Shown here: one piece after another, positions 54,112-62,064 of the stretch
Layout: every line of letters starts with the position of its first letter
Numbering within the stretch: the stretch's first letter is position 1
NCBI RefSeq assembly: GCF_014198245.1
Contig: NZ_JACIHE010000026.1
Location: 25,719 to 89,718, forward strand
Reading direction: 5' to 3'
Length of the DNA: 64,000 nt
Origin: Bradyrhizobium sp. cir1
GTDB taxonomy: Bacteria; Pseudomonadota; Alphaproteobacteria; Rhizobiales; Xanthobacteraceae
Notes under the pieces: model-generated
Told to the model about the DNA's origin: nothing
The model's input: only the letters and a program-made list of their open reading frames with translations
Database searches by the model: none
Program-made: the position numbers and the translations under genes

Positions 54112-55935
54112 ATGCGGGTATCATTGCTTGAGATCAACAATTTTCGTGGCATCAACACGGGCAAGATTGCGTTTCGCGATCACACGGTCCTGATCGGCCC
54201 GAACAACAGCTGCAAGACGACGGTCATTGAAGCGCTGGCGTTTGTGCTTGGGCGAGATCGTTTGATCCAAACGTTGACCGAGCATGATTTTTTCGGCTCA
54301 ACACCGGACGCCGCAGCGCGGATCAAGATCATCGCTACCGTGACCGGCTTCGAGCCACAGGACTTCACGCAGCACACCGAATGGTTTGGCGACCGACGCG
54401 GCATTCCGCTCTGGTTCGACCCTGAGAACGGCTCCGTAGTGCCTACACAAACCGATGCGCGCCAGACCCTCGCGTGCCAGATCGTCTTCGCGGCGCGATT
54501 CAATGCGGACACGCTTGAAGTCGAAACTGCACGATATTTCAACGACGGCGGGGATGCCGATATATTTGCGGAAGAGAACCACGTCAGTCTACCGCCGAGC
54601 CTCATTCGCGATATCGGCTTCTTTCTCATCCCGGCCAGCCGTTCCTGGGACCGGATGTTGTCGTTCAGTTCAGAGTTGTTCAGACGAGTGATCCGGACGG
54701 CCGCTGGCTTGCCGGCCAGGACCATACTTGATGAACGCGACCGACTTCGGCGGCCCGACGCTGCTCTAGAAAACGACGAGCGCATGAAGCCGATCGTTGA
54801 CGAGGTCAATGCCGAGATGTCCCGGTTACTTGGAAAGGCGACGCCGCTCCGACTTCGGGCCACCGCGACAGACAGCGCAGGGGTGCTTGAGGCGATCACC
54901 CCGCATTACCAGACGGGTGATCTAACGCCGATCCCTGCCAAACGCCAGGGCAGCGGTCTCGTGTCACTGCAAAGCCTGTTTCTCTTGCTGCATTTTGGTC
55001 AGAGACGGATTGAGGACGGCGAGAGCTTTTTCATGGCGCTGGAGGAACCGGAACTCCACCTACCGCCAGCCGTGCAGCGCCGTGTTCTGGGACGACTGCA
55101 GGCCCTTTCCACACAGACGATCGTCACGACCCACTCACCACTCGTGGCGGGCTATTGCGAAGCCGCGTCGCTGCTCGTCGTGCGAAACAATGACGGTGCG
55201 CTGGATGTGAGGCCCATGCTCGCCAAGCCACTCGCGCAGGCGGCTACCAATGCTGTGCGGCGTCTCTTTCAGATCAATCGGGTCGAGACAGCGGCCGCCT
55301 TGATGAATGAGCGTGTGCTTGTGCCGGAGGGCCAGTTTGACTTCGACTGGGTGACTATGTTGCTGCGGATAGCCGAACTCGACCGGGACGGCACCGAGCC
55401 ATGTCTGTTCGGCGTTCGCATCGGCGTGGTTCCGACGGCCGACGCAAAAGTCAAAGAAACTTGCGAGGCACTTAGCAAAGCTCATCCCATGGTGTGCGGC
55501 CTTGTCGACGGCGATGCCGACGGCACGCGCTATTCCGATCAGCTCGATGGCGCGGGTGTCGGCGCAAGCAAGGTCCTGCGTTGGCAGGATGGATGGACAA
55601 TCGAAGACCTCGTCGGCTGGATTGTCCACGCGGACGAGGCCACAATCATGACGAAGCTGAATGCTGACCTTGCAGAAGCGCCGGGCGACCGGACAACGCT
55701 TGTAGCGCGGCTGAAATCGGATGACCGGTCAGACCACGGACTCAAAGGTGACGGTGTTGCTTATGAAATCGTCGCCAACGCCTTGTCCGAGAGCAATGCC
55801 TGTCGAACACGAACACGCGCCGTGCTGCACGCCATTTCCGATGCCTGCCTGGGCTTGCCGGCACGTGGCTTTACCGTTCAAGCGGGCCGAAGAGAGGGGC
55901 AAATTCCGCGACTGGTATTCACTCCATGGGCGTGA
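54112..55935 (+). CDS. gajA: GajA-like OLD-family ATPase-TOPRIM nuclease
   Basis: This 607-residue protein has an ABC-like ATPase domain with Walker A GPNNSCKTT (residues 29-37), a Walker B-type LEEPELHLPP near residue 305 and THSPLV H-loop, followed by a TOPRIM domain with the Glu of VLVPEGQFD and the DxD of GLVDGDADG. This layout matches OLD-family nucleases and Gabija GajA. ATG 54112 follows GGGGAATCC. The next gene encodes a UvrD-like helicase and overlaps it by ten bases, as in Gabija, an anti-phage defence system in which GajA cuts DNA and GajB assists. Confidence 0.82.
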   Translation: MRVSLLEINNFRGINTGKIAFRDHTVLIGPNNSCKTTVIEALAFVLGRDRLIQTLTEHDFFGSTPDAAARIKIIATVTGFEPQDFTQHTEWFGDRRGIPLWFDPENGSVVPTQTDARQTLACQIVFAARFNADTLEVETARYFNDGGDADIFAEENHVSLPPSLIRDIGFFLIPASRSWDRMLSFSSELFRRVIRTAAGLPARTILDERDRLRRPDAALENDERMKPIVDEVNAEMSRLLGKATPLRLRATATDSAGVLEAITPHYQTGDLTPIPAKRQGSGLVSLQSLFLLLHFGQRRIEDGESFFMALEEPELHLPPAVQRRVLGRLQALSTQTIVTTHSPLVAGYCEAASLLVVRNNDGALDVRPMLAKPLAQAATNAVRRLFQINRVETAAALMNERVLVPEGQFDFDWVTMLLRIAELDRDGTEPCLFGVRIGVVPTADAKVKETCEALSKAHPMVCGLVDGDADGTRYSDQLDGAGVGASKVLRWQDGWTIEDLVGWIVHADEATIMTKLNADLAEAPGDRTTLVARLKSDDRSDHGLKGDGVAYEIVANALSESNACRTRTRAVLHAISDACLGLPARGFTVQAGRREGQIPRLVFTPWA

Positions 55936-57200
55936 TCGCTTTTGAAGGTCCCGCCGGGTGCGGAAAAACTCATCGTTTGATGAACGAGCTTGCCGCCGCT
56001 TTGCGGGAGCATCCATTGAAGCTGCATCAGCGCGTGCTGGCACTAACCTTCATGCATGGTTCGCGGCGGAGGCTTGATGCACGTCTGCGGGGAGTGCCGG
56101 GGTTGGCTGCCCGGTTCGAGGCCACGACAATCGATAGCTTCGCATGGCGCCTGACCCAGCGCTGGCGCCTTCTAGCAGGGCACATGGGCCATCGGATTCC
56201 TGGCGAGAATGACTATGCTGGAACATGTGCGCTGGCCGCTCAGCTTCTCCAGCAAAACGTTGTCCGCGCGTGGGTTGAAATGTCGTTTCCCATAGTGGTT
56301 GTGGACGAAGCGCAGGATCTAAGCACCGAGCGATCTGCCATGATTGGCGCATGGGCTCAATCGGGCACGATCTTTCTAGCGTTCGATGAATTTCAGTGCC
56401 TTGATGCTCGCCTCCTTCCCATCGCGATCGAAACATGGCTGCGGGATCATTGCAGGCCAACTCCTCTTGCAGGCTGCCGCCGCACAAACAACGATGAACT
56501 GATTCAGGCGGCGCGCGCCGTGCGCGACGGACGCGCAGTCGCGTTGAATGGCGCATCCTTCAAGGTGATCGCCACGCCAGGCCACGTCAATTTTTCAGCC
56601 ACCTGCCTCGCAAATGCCATCGCCTGGCGGCGGGGAGGAAACGTCGCCGTGTTGACCCCATCCCGCCTTGGGGGATTCGCGGAGAATGCGGTATCCCGCG
56701 TCGGACAAGGACCGATCGGCCGTCATCAAACCGGTCCTTTCCACATTCACTGGGAAGGGAATGACAGGCAGGAGCTGGACACGCTGTGGGCCCGGCTCGG
56801 GATCGCGGACGGTTGCGGTATTGACGAGGCACTTCGACTGCTTTCCGGTCACCGGAATCTGCCTGTTGTTAGTACATTACGCGATTGGCTCATTCTTCGC
56901 CGGAGTACGAGCGGCATCCAGATCGTTGTTGCTGCAGACCTCTTGCGTCAGCTGGACCGCGCGCTCGCGCGAAGACACCATTTCGGTGGCAGGCAGGATC
57001 CTCAGTTCGTCGCGATGACAATTCAGCAGGCTAAGAACCGAGAATTTGATCATGTGATTCTTTTCTGGCCCCATCGAATGCGGGATGATCCCATGCAGAA
57101 GCGCCGTCTGTTGTACAACGCAATCACGCGCGCCAAGCGAGGCTGTACGGTCCTTGTTCAATCGGAAGATATGCTGCAGGCGCCTCCCTTCGTTTCATGA
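55926..57200 (+). CDS. gajB: GajB-like UvrD-type helicase
   Basis: The 424-residue protein has a P-loop FEGPAGCGKT at residues 6-15, a DEAQD motif (VVDEAQDLS, about 125), the sequence CRRTNNDEL and a late YNAITRAKRG motif VI, all features of superfamily 1 UvrD-like helicases. It overlaps gajA by ten bases at 55926-55935, so the two form a single translational unit. At 424 residues it is shorter than many GajB proteins (often near 490). Together they form a Gabija-like defence system. Confidence 0.82.
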   Translation: MGVIAFEGPAGCGKTHRLMNELAAALREHPLKLHQRVLALTFMHGSRRRLDARLRGVPGLAARFEATTIDSFAWRLTQRWRLLAGHMGHRIPGENDYAGTCALAAQLLQQNVVRAWVEMSFPIVVVDEAQDLSTERSAMIGAWAQSGTIFLAFDEFQCLDARLLPIAIETWLRDHCRPTPLAGCRRTNNDELIQAARAVRDGRAVALNGASFKVIATPGHVNFSATCLANAIAWRRGGNVAVLTPSRLGGFAENAVSRVGQGPIGRHQTGPFHIHWEGNDRQELDTLWARLGIADGCGIDEALRLLSGHRNLPVVSTLRDWLILRRSTSGIQIVVAADLLRQLDRALARRHHFGGRQDPQFVAMTIQQAKNREFDHVILFWPHRMRDDPMQKRRLLYNAITRAKRGCTVLVQSEDMLQAPPFVS

Positions 57201-57269
57201 CACCGTAAGGGAATGTGATTGGGGCAACGCGCCATCCAGATTGCTTGCTCTTGCGTCGACCTCGGTGCC

Positions 57270-58187
57270 CTACATCGGCAATTTTAACCCCTGCGGCGTC
57301 ACGGTGTATCCGTCACCGGTCTGTACCACGGCGTAATAAATTCCCCGAAAGCGAAAACTTGCAGGCAAAGGAACGTCCGCATGCGGGTTGGGTACGAGCT
57401 GGTAATCGCCATCTAGCTCACCGCGATGATTGACCGCATCCACGCGCGAACACAGGAGCGCACTCAGCCCGTTGTGCTTCCGGTCCTGGAAAACACCCGT
57501 CGGAATATCCACAACGTCGGCACTTAGCGCCTTGGGCTTCGTTTTCTTGATGCTGCCGCGAAAATGGAAACCTGACCCAACAACTTCCCCGGTGGCCTTG
57601 TCGAGCGTGAGGTATTGCGGCCCTACCGTATACGCGGCCTGAAGAATTCTTGGCGGCGTCGTGTCGGCATATTCGAATGGAATCAGGCAAGGATTGAGGG
57701 CGATGACGAAGGCGTCCGATCTGGAGATATATCCCTTCTCAAGCCAGTTGGCGTATTGACGCTCGTACTTCTCGGAAATGCTGTTGAGGTATCTCAAGAC
57801 CATTCGCTCGTTTGGAACGTCGGAGACCTCGCCCGGCTTCGGAGCGGCCACAAAATCCGGATGACCGGGATCGCCAGGCCCCGGCGATACCGCTTCAAAC
57901 CAGATGCGCTGCCCCCGATACAGGATGCCGACATCGGGTCCGGGCTTGGGGCACGTGACGTCATACCCATTGAGGATCAGAGACGTCGTGAGGTGCATCT
58001 CCCAGTATCGCGCATAAAAGTTGCTGCGTAGCTCCTTCAGGAACTCATTGTCGGCATGGCGCTCGAAGAACTGCCAGTAGTATTCGCAACGCAAGCGGGC
58101 CGAGTAGAGCGGACCGTCTTTCGCATCCCGGATATTGCGATACGCAGCGTTGCTTGCCTCCTCGTTGGTAAAGAGTGGCTTGGACAT
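57270..58187 (-). CDS. Probable PD-(D/E)xK-like nuclease of unknown type
   Basis: The 305-residue soluble protein contains YARYWEMHLTTSLILNGYDV followed by PKPGPDVGILYRGQRIWFEAV (in parts: CPKPGPDVGI and RGQRIWFEAVS), fitting a core with acidic residues D and E followed by an AxS-like block. The usual Lys is not clearly present, so activity is uncertain. It converges on gajB and is transcribed leftward with the next gene to the right. Family unknown; a restriction-like role is inferred. Confidence 0.6.
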   Translation of the reverse strand: MSKPLFTNEEASNAAYRNIRDAKDGPLYSARLRCEYYWQFFERHADNEFLKELRSNFYARYWEMHLTTSLILNGYDVTCPKPGPDVGILYRGQRIWFEAVSPGPGDPGHPDFVAAPKPGEVSDVPNERMVLRYLNSISEKYERQYANWLEKGYISRSDAFVIALNPCLIPFEYADTTPPRILQAAYTVGPQYLTLDKATGEVVGSGFHFRGSIKKTKPKALSADVVDIPTGVFQDRKHNGLSALLCSRVDAVNHRGELDGDYQLVPNPHADVPLPASFRFRGIYYAVVQTGDGYTVTPQGLKLPM

Positions 58188-58229
58188 TCCGCCTCCACAT
58201 GCCTTCTTGCAACTTCCGATCCGGGCCGA

Positions 58230-59264
58230 CTAGCTCAACGAGATGATCGCTGCTTCGACGGGACTAATGCCGGGTGTGACAATCTCGCCGGCCCGGTCGT
58301 CGATCCATTTCTGCCTTGCAGTGTCAAACCGGAATACGACCAGCCTGGGCTTGCTGGACAGGGCCCCCGTCACCACGCAGAGACGATACTGCGGCATCGA
58401 GTCATCGAGGTGCTTTTGAAACGCGCGGTATTCGCGCGGGGTCAGCCCTACCTTGAGTTCTGATCCAAACAGGCCTTTGACTTCGAGCCGTAGCGGCGTC
58501 CCCTTTCCTTTGGGCCGCGCCTCCAAATCCCAGCCGAGATTTTCATCCTCGACGCTCTTGATCCGGTAACCGGGGAAATGCGCGCGGACCTGGAGTATCG
58601 CCGCCTTCTCCACTTCCGCCTTGCGAAGTGGATCTGACTTTCCGCCCCACTTGCCGCCGTGTCCTCCTCCGTTACTCGCCTCGGGCACTTCAGGCCCCGT
58701 CTCGATGCGGGTGCGTACTTTCTCGACAAAGCGCCGGATCGCTGCATTCGACTGCTTCTCCGGAAACCACCAGTTGGCTTGGCCAATCCAGCCCTTGCCG
58801 CGTCCCAATCCGATGTTGCGCTGCTTGTGCGGGATGATCACCGCATTTTCGGCGCGCGCCCGGACACGATAGTTGTCCTTGAACCTTTCCAGACGGTGCT
58901 GGGCGGAAGGAAGCTTGCGAAACGGAACGCGTTCACGATAGACGCGGGCGTCGCGATACCAGCCAACGACCCAACGTCCCTTTTTATTTGGGTCGGTTGC
59001 GGTCCAGACCACGTCGACGTGATCGACGAACGGCGCATCGGGTTTTGCCCCAAGCATCTCAATCGAAATCGGACGATCTCTTTTGCCCTTGATCGTCTCG
59101 ACATGGCCGTAAACGAAGCCGTCGTCGCATTTGAGAAAGTTACACGTCTCGCCGCCGTCCTTGTTCTTCCTCACCCACGCGCCGCCACCAACGATCCGGT
59201 CAGGTTGACCGACGATCCCTTCGTAAGCGGCCATCCATCCGATGTGACACACGAGAATTGGCAT
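58230..59264 (-). CDS. DUF3883-type nuclease-like protein
   Basis: The 344-residue protein contains a C-terminal DUF3883-type block NLGWDLEARPKGKGTPLRL then EVKGLFGS, with the Asp and the ExK arranged as in PD-(D/E)xK nucleases (about residues 245-280). The N-terminal part is basic and binds DNA in similar proteins. Such domains occur in restriction and other defence genes. The precise start could be 59264 or the Met at 59234. Confidence 0.7.
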   Translation of the reverse strand: MPILVCHIGWMAAYEGIVGQPDRIVGGGAWVRKNKDGGETCNFLKCDDGFVYGHVETIKGKRDRPISIEMLGAKPDAPFVDHVDVVWTATDPNKKGRWVVGWYRDARVYRERVPFRKLPSAQHRLERFKDNYRVRARAENAVIIPHKQRNIGLGRGKGWIGQANWWFPEKQSNAAIRRFVEKVRTRIETGPEVPEASNGGGHGGKWGGKSDPLRKAEVEKAAILQVRAHFPGYRIKSVEDENLGWDLEARPKGKGTPLRLEVKGLFGSELKVGLTPREYRAFQKHLDDSMPQYRLCVVTGALSSKPRLVVFRFDTARQKWIDDRAGEIVTPGISPVEAAIISLS

Positions 59265-59630
59265 GCTTGAAACCTATCCAACTAAGGTTGGTCCCTCGCG
59301 GGGCTAATGAGTAATCCAATCCAGCAAATCTGCCATCCTTCCGATGTCGGCGGAAGACCGTTACACCCACAAATTGATCCATCCGTTCGTCCAAGTTCAG
59401 GGGCATCCGCCTGCGCTTCGCTGCGGCGGAAACGGGCTCTATTCGCTTCGCTCACCGAGCCGCCATCGGCGTCTCGGCCCTTCGGTAACGATCGCCGTGC
59501 CCCGCGCCATCGCGCGCATTTCTTTTGAGGGGATGGTCATTGACCGGCCAAGCCGTGCTCACCGGCGATAGGCAACCCCGCTGGATCGCTTCTTCCGGGC
59601 CGCTCACAAGCATGTTGCCGGAGGCCTGTC
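59265..59630. other. Intergenic region, no feature seen
   Basis: About 365 bases separate the DUF3883 gene and the small gene at 59631. No gene, palindrome or attachment site was recognised. Confidence 0.4.
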
Positions 59631-59861
59631 ATGAGGATGGCAACTGCGACCGACATCGGCCTTCGGCAGCGCTATCGTGAACTCACCGAGCCTCACGATA
59701 GGCCACCTGGAGCACCCGCCTTCCGTACCCGAAGGCACGCCAGCGTGGCGGCTCTGCTGGAGGACATTGAGATCGACCCGTGGATGAAGGAAGCCTTCGA
59801 GGCTCTGACCCCCGTGCTGACGGTCGCCCGCTGCTTCGCCCTACTCCCTCTTCTTGCCTAG
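59631..59861 (+). CDS. Possible small protein (76 aa) beside recombinase
   Basis: ATG 59631 follows a GGAGG motif. The 76-residue sequence is charged at first and hydrophobic at its end (TVARCFALLPLLA) with no recognised domain. Its last 21 bases overlap the convergent recombinase gene. Could be genuine or a remnant of an element accessory gene. Confidence 0.4.
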   Translation: MRMATATDIGLRQRYRELTEPHDRPPGAPAFRTRRHASVAALLEDIEIDPWMKEAFEALTPVLTVARCFALLPLLA

Positions 59862-60941
59862 TCCTTTCCTTGCTTTCGAGAGCTGATCCCCGCGCTGGAC
59901 ATTTTCGCAACGCGGCGGCCGCGCGGCGGTGATGCTGACGTAACCCTCCAGTTTTCGACCATGCTGAACCGCGCCGTACTTTGCGCGGGTACGGTCGGTG
60001 CCATGGCCGGCGCCAGCCGGGACTTCAGCGCCGCGACCGAAGGTGGCCTTGAGATCAGCAATCTTCTGATTGCGAAGCACGTTTGGGGTGATCTCAACCT
60101 TGATTTCGGGGAGAGCTCGCTTGCCCAGTCGCTTCAGCGCATTCCGGACGGCGTCCTTGGACACGGTGCTCACGACCCGAGGACCATCGTCTGCCAGGCA
60201 ACGCTGGGCAAGGAATAAGGCGGGCCCACCCACGACCTTCGGATCTAACGTGAAGGTGGTGCTTTTCGTCCCGTAAAGTCCCTCTTGAGATTTGGCCGGC
60301 GCAAACGTGATGAGCAGGTGACCAGCCTGGTTCATCTCCAGCAGCATGCCGCCTGAACCGCCGCCAGCTACCAGTTCTTCCGCGCGTACGGGCGTCAACA
60401 GATGGACGGCTAACGGCTCGAGTTTGTCCCACTGCTCAGCTTTCGCCACCTCCCAGAGGGTCTTGTCCCAGTCCCGCGGCAGCGCGCCCAGGACGTGCTT
60501 CTTGCTCCCTTCGCAGCGCTTGCCCCCCGGGTGGTTCATCTGATGCCATCGCGACGGCGGTCGCTTCGCAGGCGGCACACTGAGGTCTCCCGGCACCTCA
60601 AGCGCCATGATGGGCTCGATGCGATCGAGCACCGTCTTGCGCTCCAGTAGCGCCCGGCGACCCGCTTCGATCTCAATGTTGCTAGGATCCCGAGCAGCTT
60701 CGAGCAGCGGCCGCAGAGCTTCGGCGATTTTGTGGTATGCGCCCGCAAAGAAGCTCGCGCGTCTAAAATAGTAGGTGTTGAACTTGTCTCCGGGCCGAAG
60801 CGGATCGAGATTCCCCGACTGCCACATCCGTTCGAACTCTCGCTCGTATTTTTCGGCTGAACGCTTGGGCACTGCGCGAACTTGCAGACGATTTCCTAAG
60901 GCTACCGCCCGTCCGAGCTCTGTTCTGGCTTCAATGCGCAT
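59841..60941 (-). CDS. Tyrosine recombinase-like protein
   Basis: The 366-residue protein ends in an integrase-type catalytic region: an Arg-containing TPVRAEELV block and GHGTDRTRAKYG with the H-x-x-R context and the putative catalytic Tyr. The N-terminal half is a helical DNA-binding region. It is the last gene of the leftward integrase-ParA-RHH-recombinase unit. Whether it is active is not clear, but it has no obvious frameshift. Confidence 0.7.
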   Translation of the reverse strand: MRIEARTELGRAVALGNRLQVRAVPKRSAEKYEREFERMWQSGNLDPLRPGDKFNTYYFRRASFFAGAYHKIAEALRPLLEAARDPSNIEIEAGRRALLERKTVLDRIEPIMALEVPGDLSVPPAKRPPSRWHQMNHPGGKRCEGSKKHVLGALPRDWDKTLWEVAKAEQWDKLEPLAVHLLTPVRAEELVAGGGSGGMLLEMNQAGHLLITFAPAKSQEGLYGTKSTTFTLDPKVVGGPALFLAQRCLADDGPRVVSTVSKDAVRNALKRLGKRALPEIKVEITPNVLRNQKIADLKATFGRGAEVPAGAGHGTDRTRAKYGAVQHGRKLEGYVSITAARPPRCENVQRGDQLSKARKGLGKKRE

Positions 60942-60977
60942 TCACAAGGACCCTGCTTATTGTCGAACGGCTTTCGC

Positions 60978-61036
60978 TTTCTTGTCGGGCGGTTCTTTCG
61001 TTTTCTTGTCGGTCGCCCTCCGACTTTTCTTGTCGG
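60978..61036. repeat. Three 24-base-period direct repeats
   Basis: TTTCTTGTCGG occurs at 60978-60988, 61002-61012 and 61026-61036, exactly 24 bases apart. On the minus strand these lie in a frame coding a Lys-rich tail with a repeated DKK motif (eight residues per period), ending at TAA 60957-60959, just 15 bases before the recombinase start. They are best read as a coding repeat rather than iterons. Confidence 0.6.
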
Positions 61037-61057
61037 CCTGCCCTCTGCCCCTAAGCG

Positions 61058-61309
61058 TCACGGCCCGGGCCTCGGCGCCGAAGCCAGAACCACCGTGATC
61101 GCCTCGAGCATGAGGTCCTGCACGGTGGTCCCGCGATCGATCGCCGCGAGCTTGAGATCGCGCCGCATCTCCTTGGTGACGCGAACGAGAATGCCGCAGC
61201 GATCGTCGCTCTGGCTCTCCGCTGCCATCGGCGGCCCGAAGCCATCCTCGGTTTCGGGCACGAGGCGGACGGCCAAGGCGGCGCTCAGGGGGCCTTTAGA
61301 CGTATTCAC
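61058..61309 (-). CDS. Ribbon-helix-helix-like DNA-binding protein, possible frameshifted tail
   Basis: The 83-residue frame from GTG 61309 (ribosome site AAGGAG) contains a ribbon-helix-helix-like segment GILVRVTKEMRRDLKLAA followed by RGTTVQDLMLEA. Such proteins often work with ParA-type partners or in mobile elements. The frame stops at TGA near 61058, but a one-base frame change near the end would extend it through a Lys-rich tail (ADKKSRRATDKKTKE ...) to 60957. That makes the original protein probably about 115 residues. It overlaps the ParA gene by 14 bases. Confidence 0.62.
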   Translation of the reverse strand: MNTSKGPLSAALAVRLVPETEDGFGPPMAAESQSDDRCGILVRVTKEMRRDLKLAAIDRGTTVQDLMLEAITVVLASAPRPGP

Positions 61310-62063
61310 GGTTGGCTCCTTCCAACTTGAGGGATTTACTCACGGCCGCCCACAACGAGCGGAATTCACGGGCTGCGGGCCCGGCGGGCTCGAATTCGAC
61401 GACGCCGGAGCCGCGAACAGTCGCGTGCGGCACCGTCACGCGATTGGTGATCTGGCCCTGCCAAAGCCGCGGGCTAACGTCCTTCAGAGCAGTACGCGCA
61501 TCCCTCACCATCGGTGACTCGCCGAATTCGCGGATTGGAGGTGCGGCATTGAGGACGACGGCATAGCTGCAGCCTACCGAATCCAGGATCCGGATGAGGC
61601 TGTGGGTGACTTTGAGATCGAACAGGGTGGGACGCATGGGAATCAGCACCAGGTCCGCGTAGCGCGCTGCGATGGGTACTTGACGCAAGTCAGGCGGCAT
61701 GTCGATGAACGTAAGTTCAATGACTGCGCGACGCGCGGAATCGATCAATGGCCCGAGTGCGGCAGGGTCAGAGCGGCACACCGGAATGTCGCCCCGCGTC
61801 CGAACTCGATTCCAGAGATAAGCGGATTGCTGCGGGTCGGCGTCGATGATCCCGACCTTGAACCCCGCATCCAAGCCGGCCACGGCAAGATTGGTGATCA
61901 CAGAAGACTTGCCGCTGCCGCCCTTTCCGACACAGGCAACCGTCACCAGCGGCTTCCTCCGAAAAACGGCAATGCTGCTCTCCGGACATGAGGACGGCAT
62001 GGTCTGATCTGCAGTTCGTAGTCCAGGGCACATCGCGTTGCTCTGTTGTTCGCTCGCTATCAA
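61296..62063 (-). CDS. ParA-type ATPase
   Basis: The 255-residue protein has the deviant Walker A GKGGSGKSS at about residues 46-54, a IDADPQQS box and a Walker B-type FIDMPPD, typical of ParA/MinD ATPases that position DNA. TTG 62063 follows GGAGGG within the integrase terminus; the integrase stop and this start are separated by one base. It probably partners with the RHH protein (ParB-like role) and helps maintain or move the element. Confidence 0.8.
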   Translation of the reverse strand: MIASEQQSNAMCPGLRTADQTMPSSCPESSIAVFRRKPLVTVACVGKGGSGKSSVITNLAVAGLDAGFKVGIIDADPQQSAYLWNRVRTRGDIPVCRSDPAALGPLIDSARRAVIELTFIDMPPDLRQVPIAARYADLVLIPMRPTLFDLKVTHSLIRILDSVGCSYAVVLNAAPPIREFGESPMVRDARTALKDVSPRLWQGQITNRVTVPHATVRGSGVVEFEPAGPAAREFRSLWAAVSKSLKLEGANREYV

Positions 62064-62064
62064 G

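Noticed and set aside
60978..61036. Plasmid-type iterons or replication origin
   Set aside because: The 24-base period is in frame with a Lys-rich coding tail on the minus strand, and no replication initiator is nearby.
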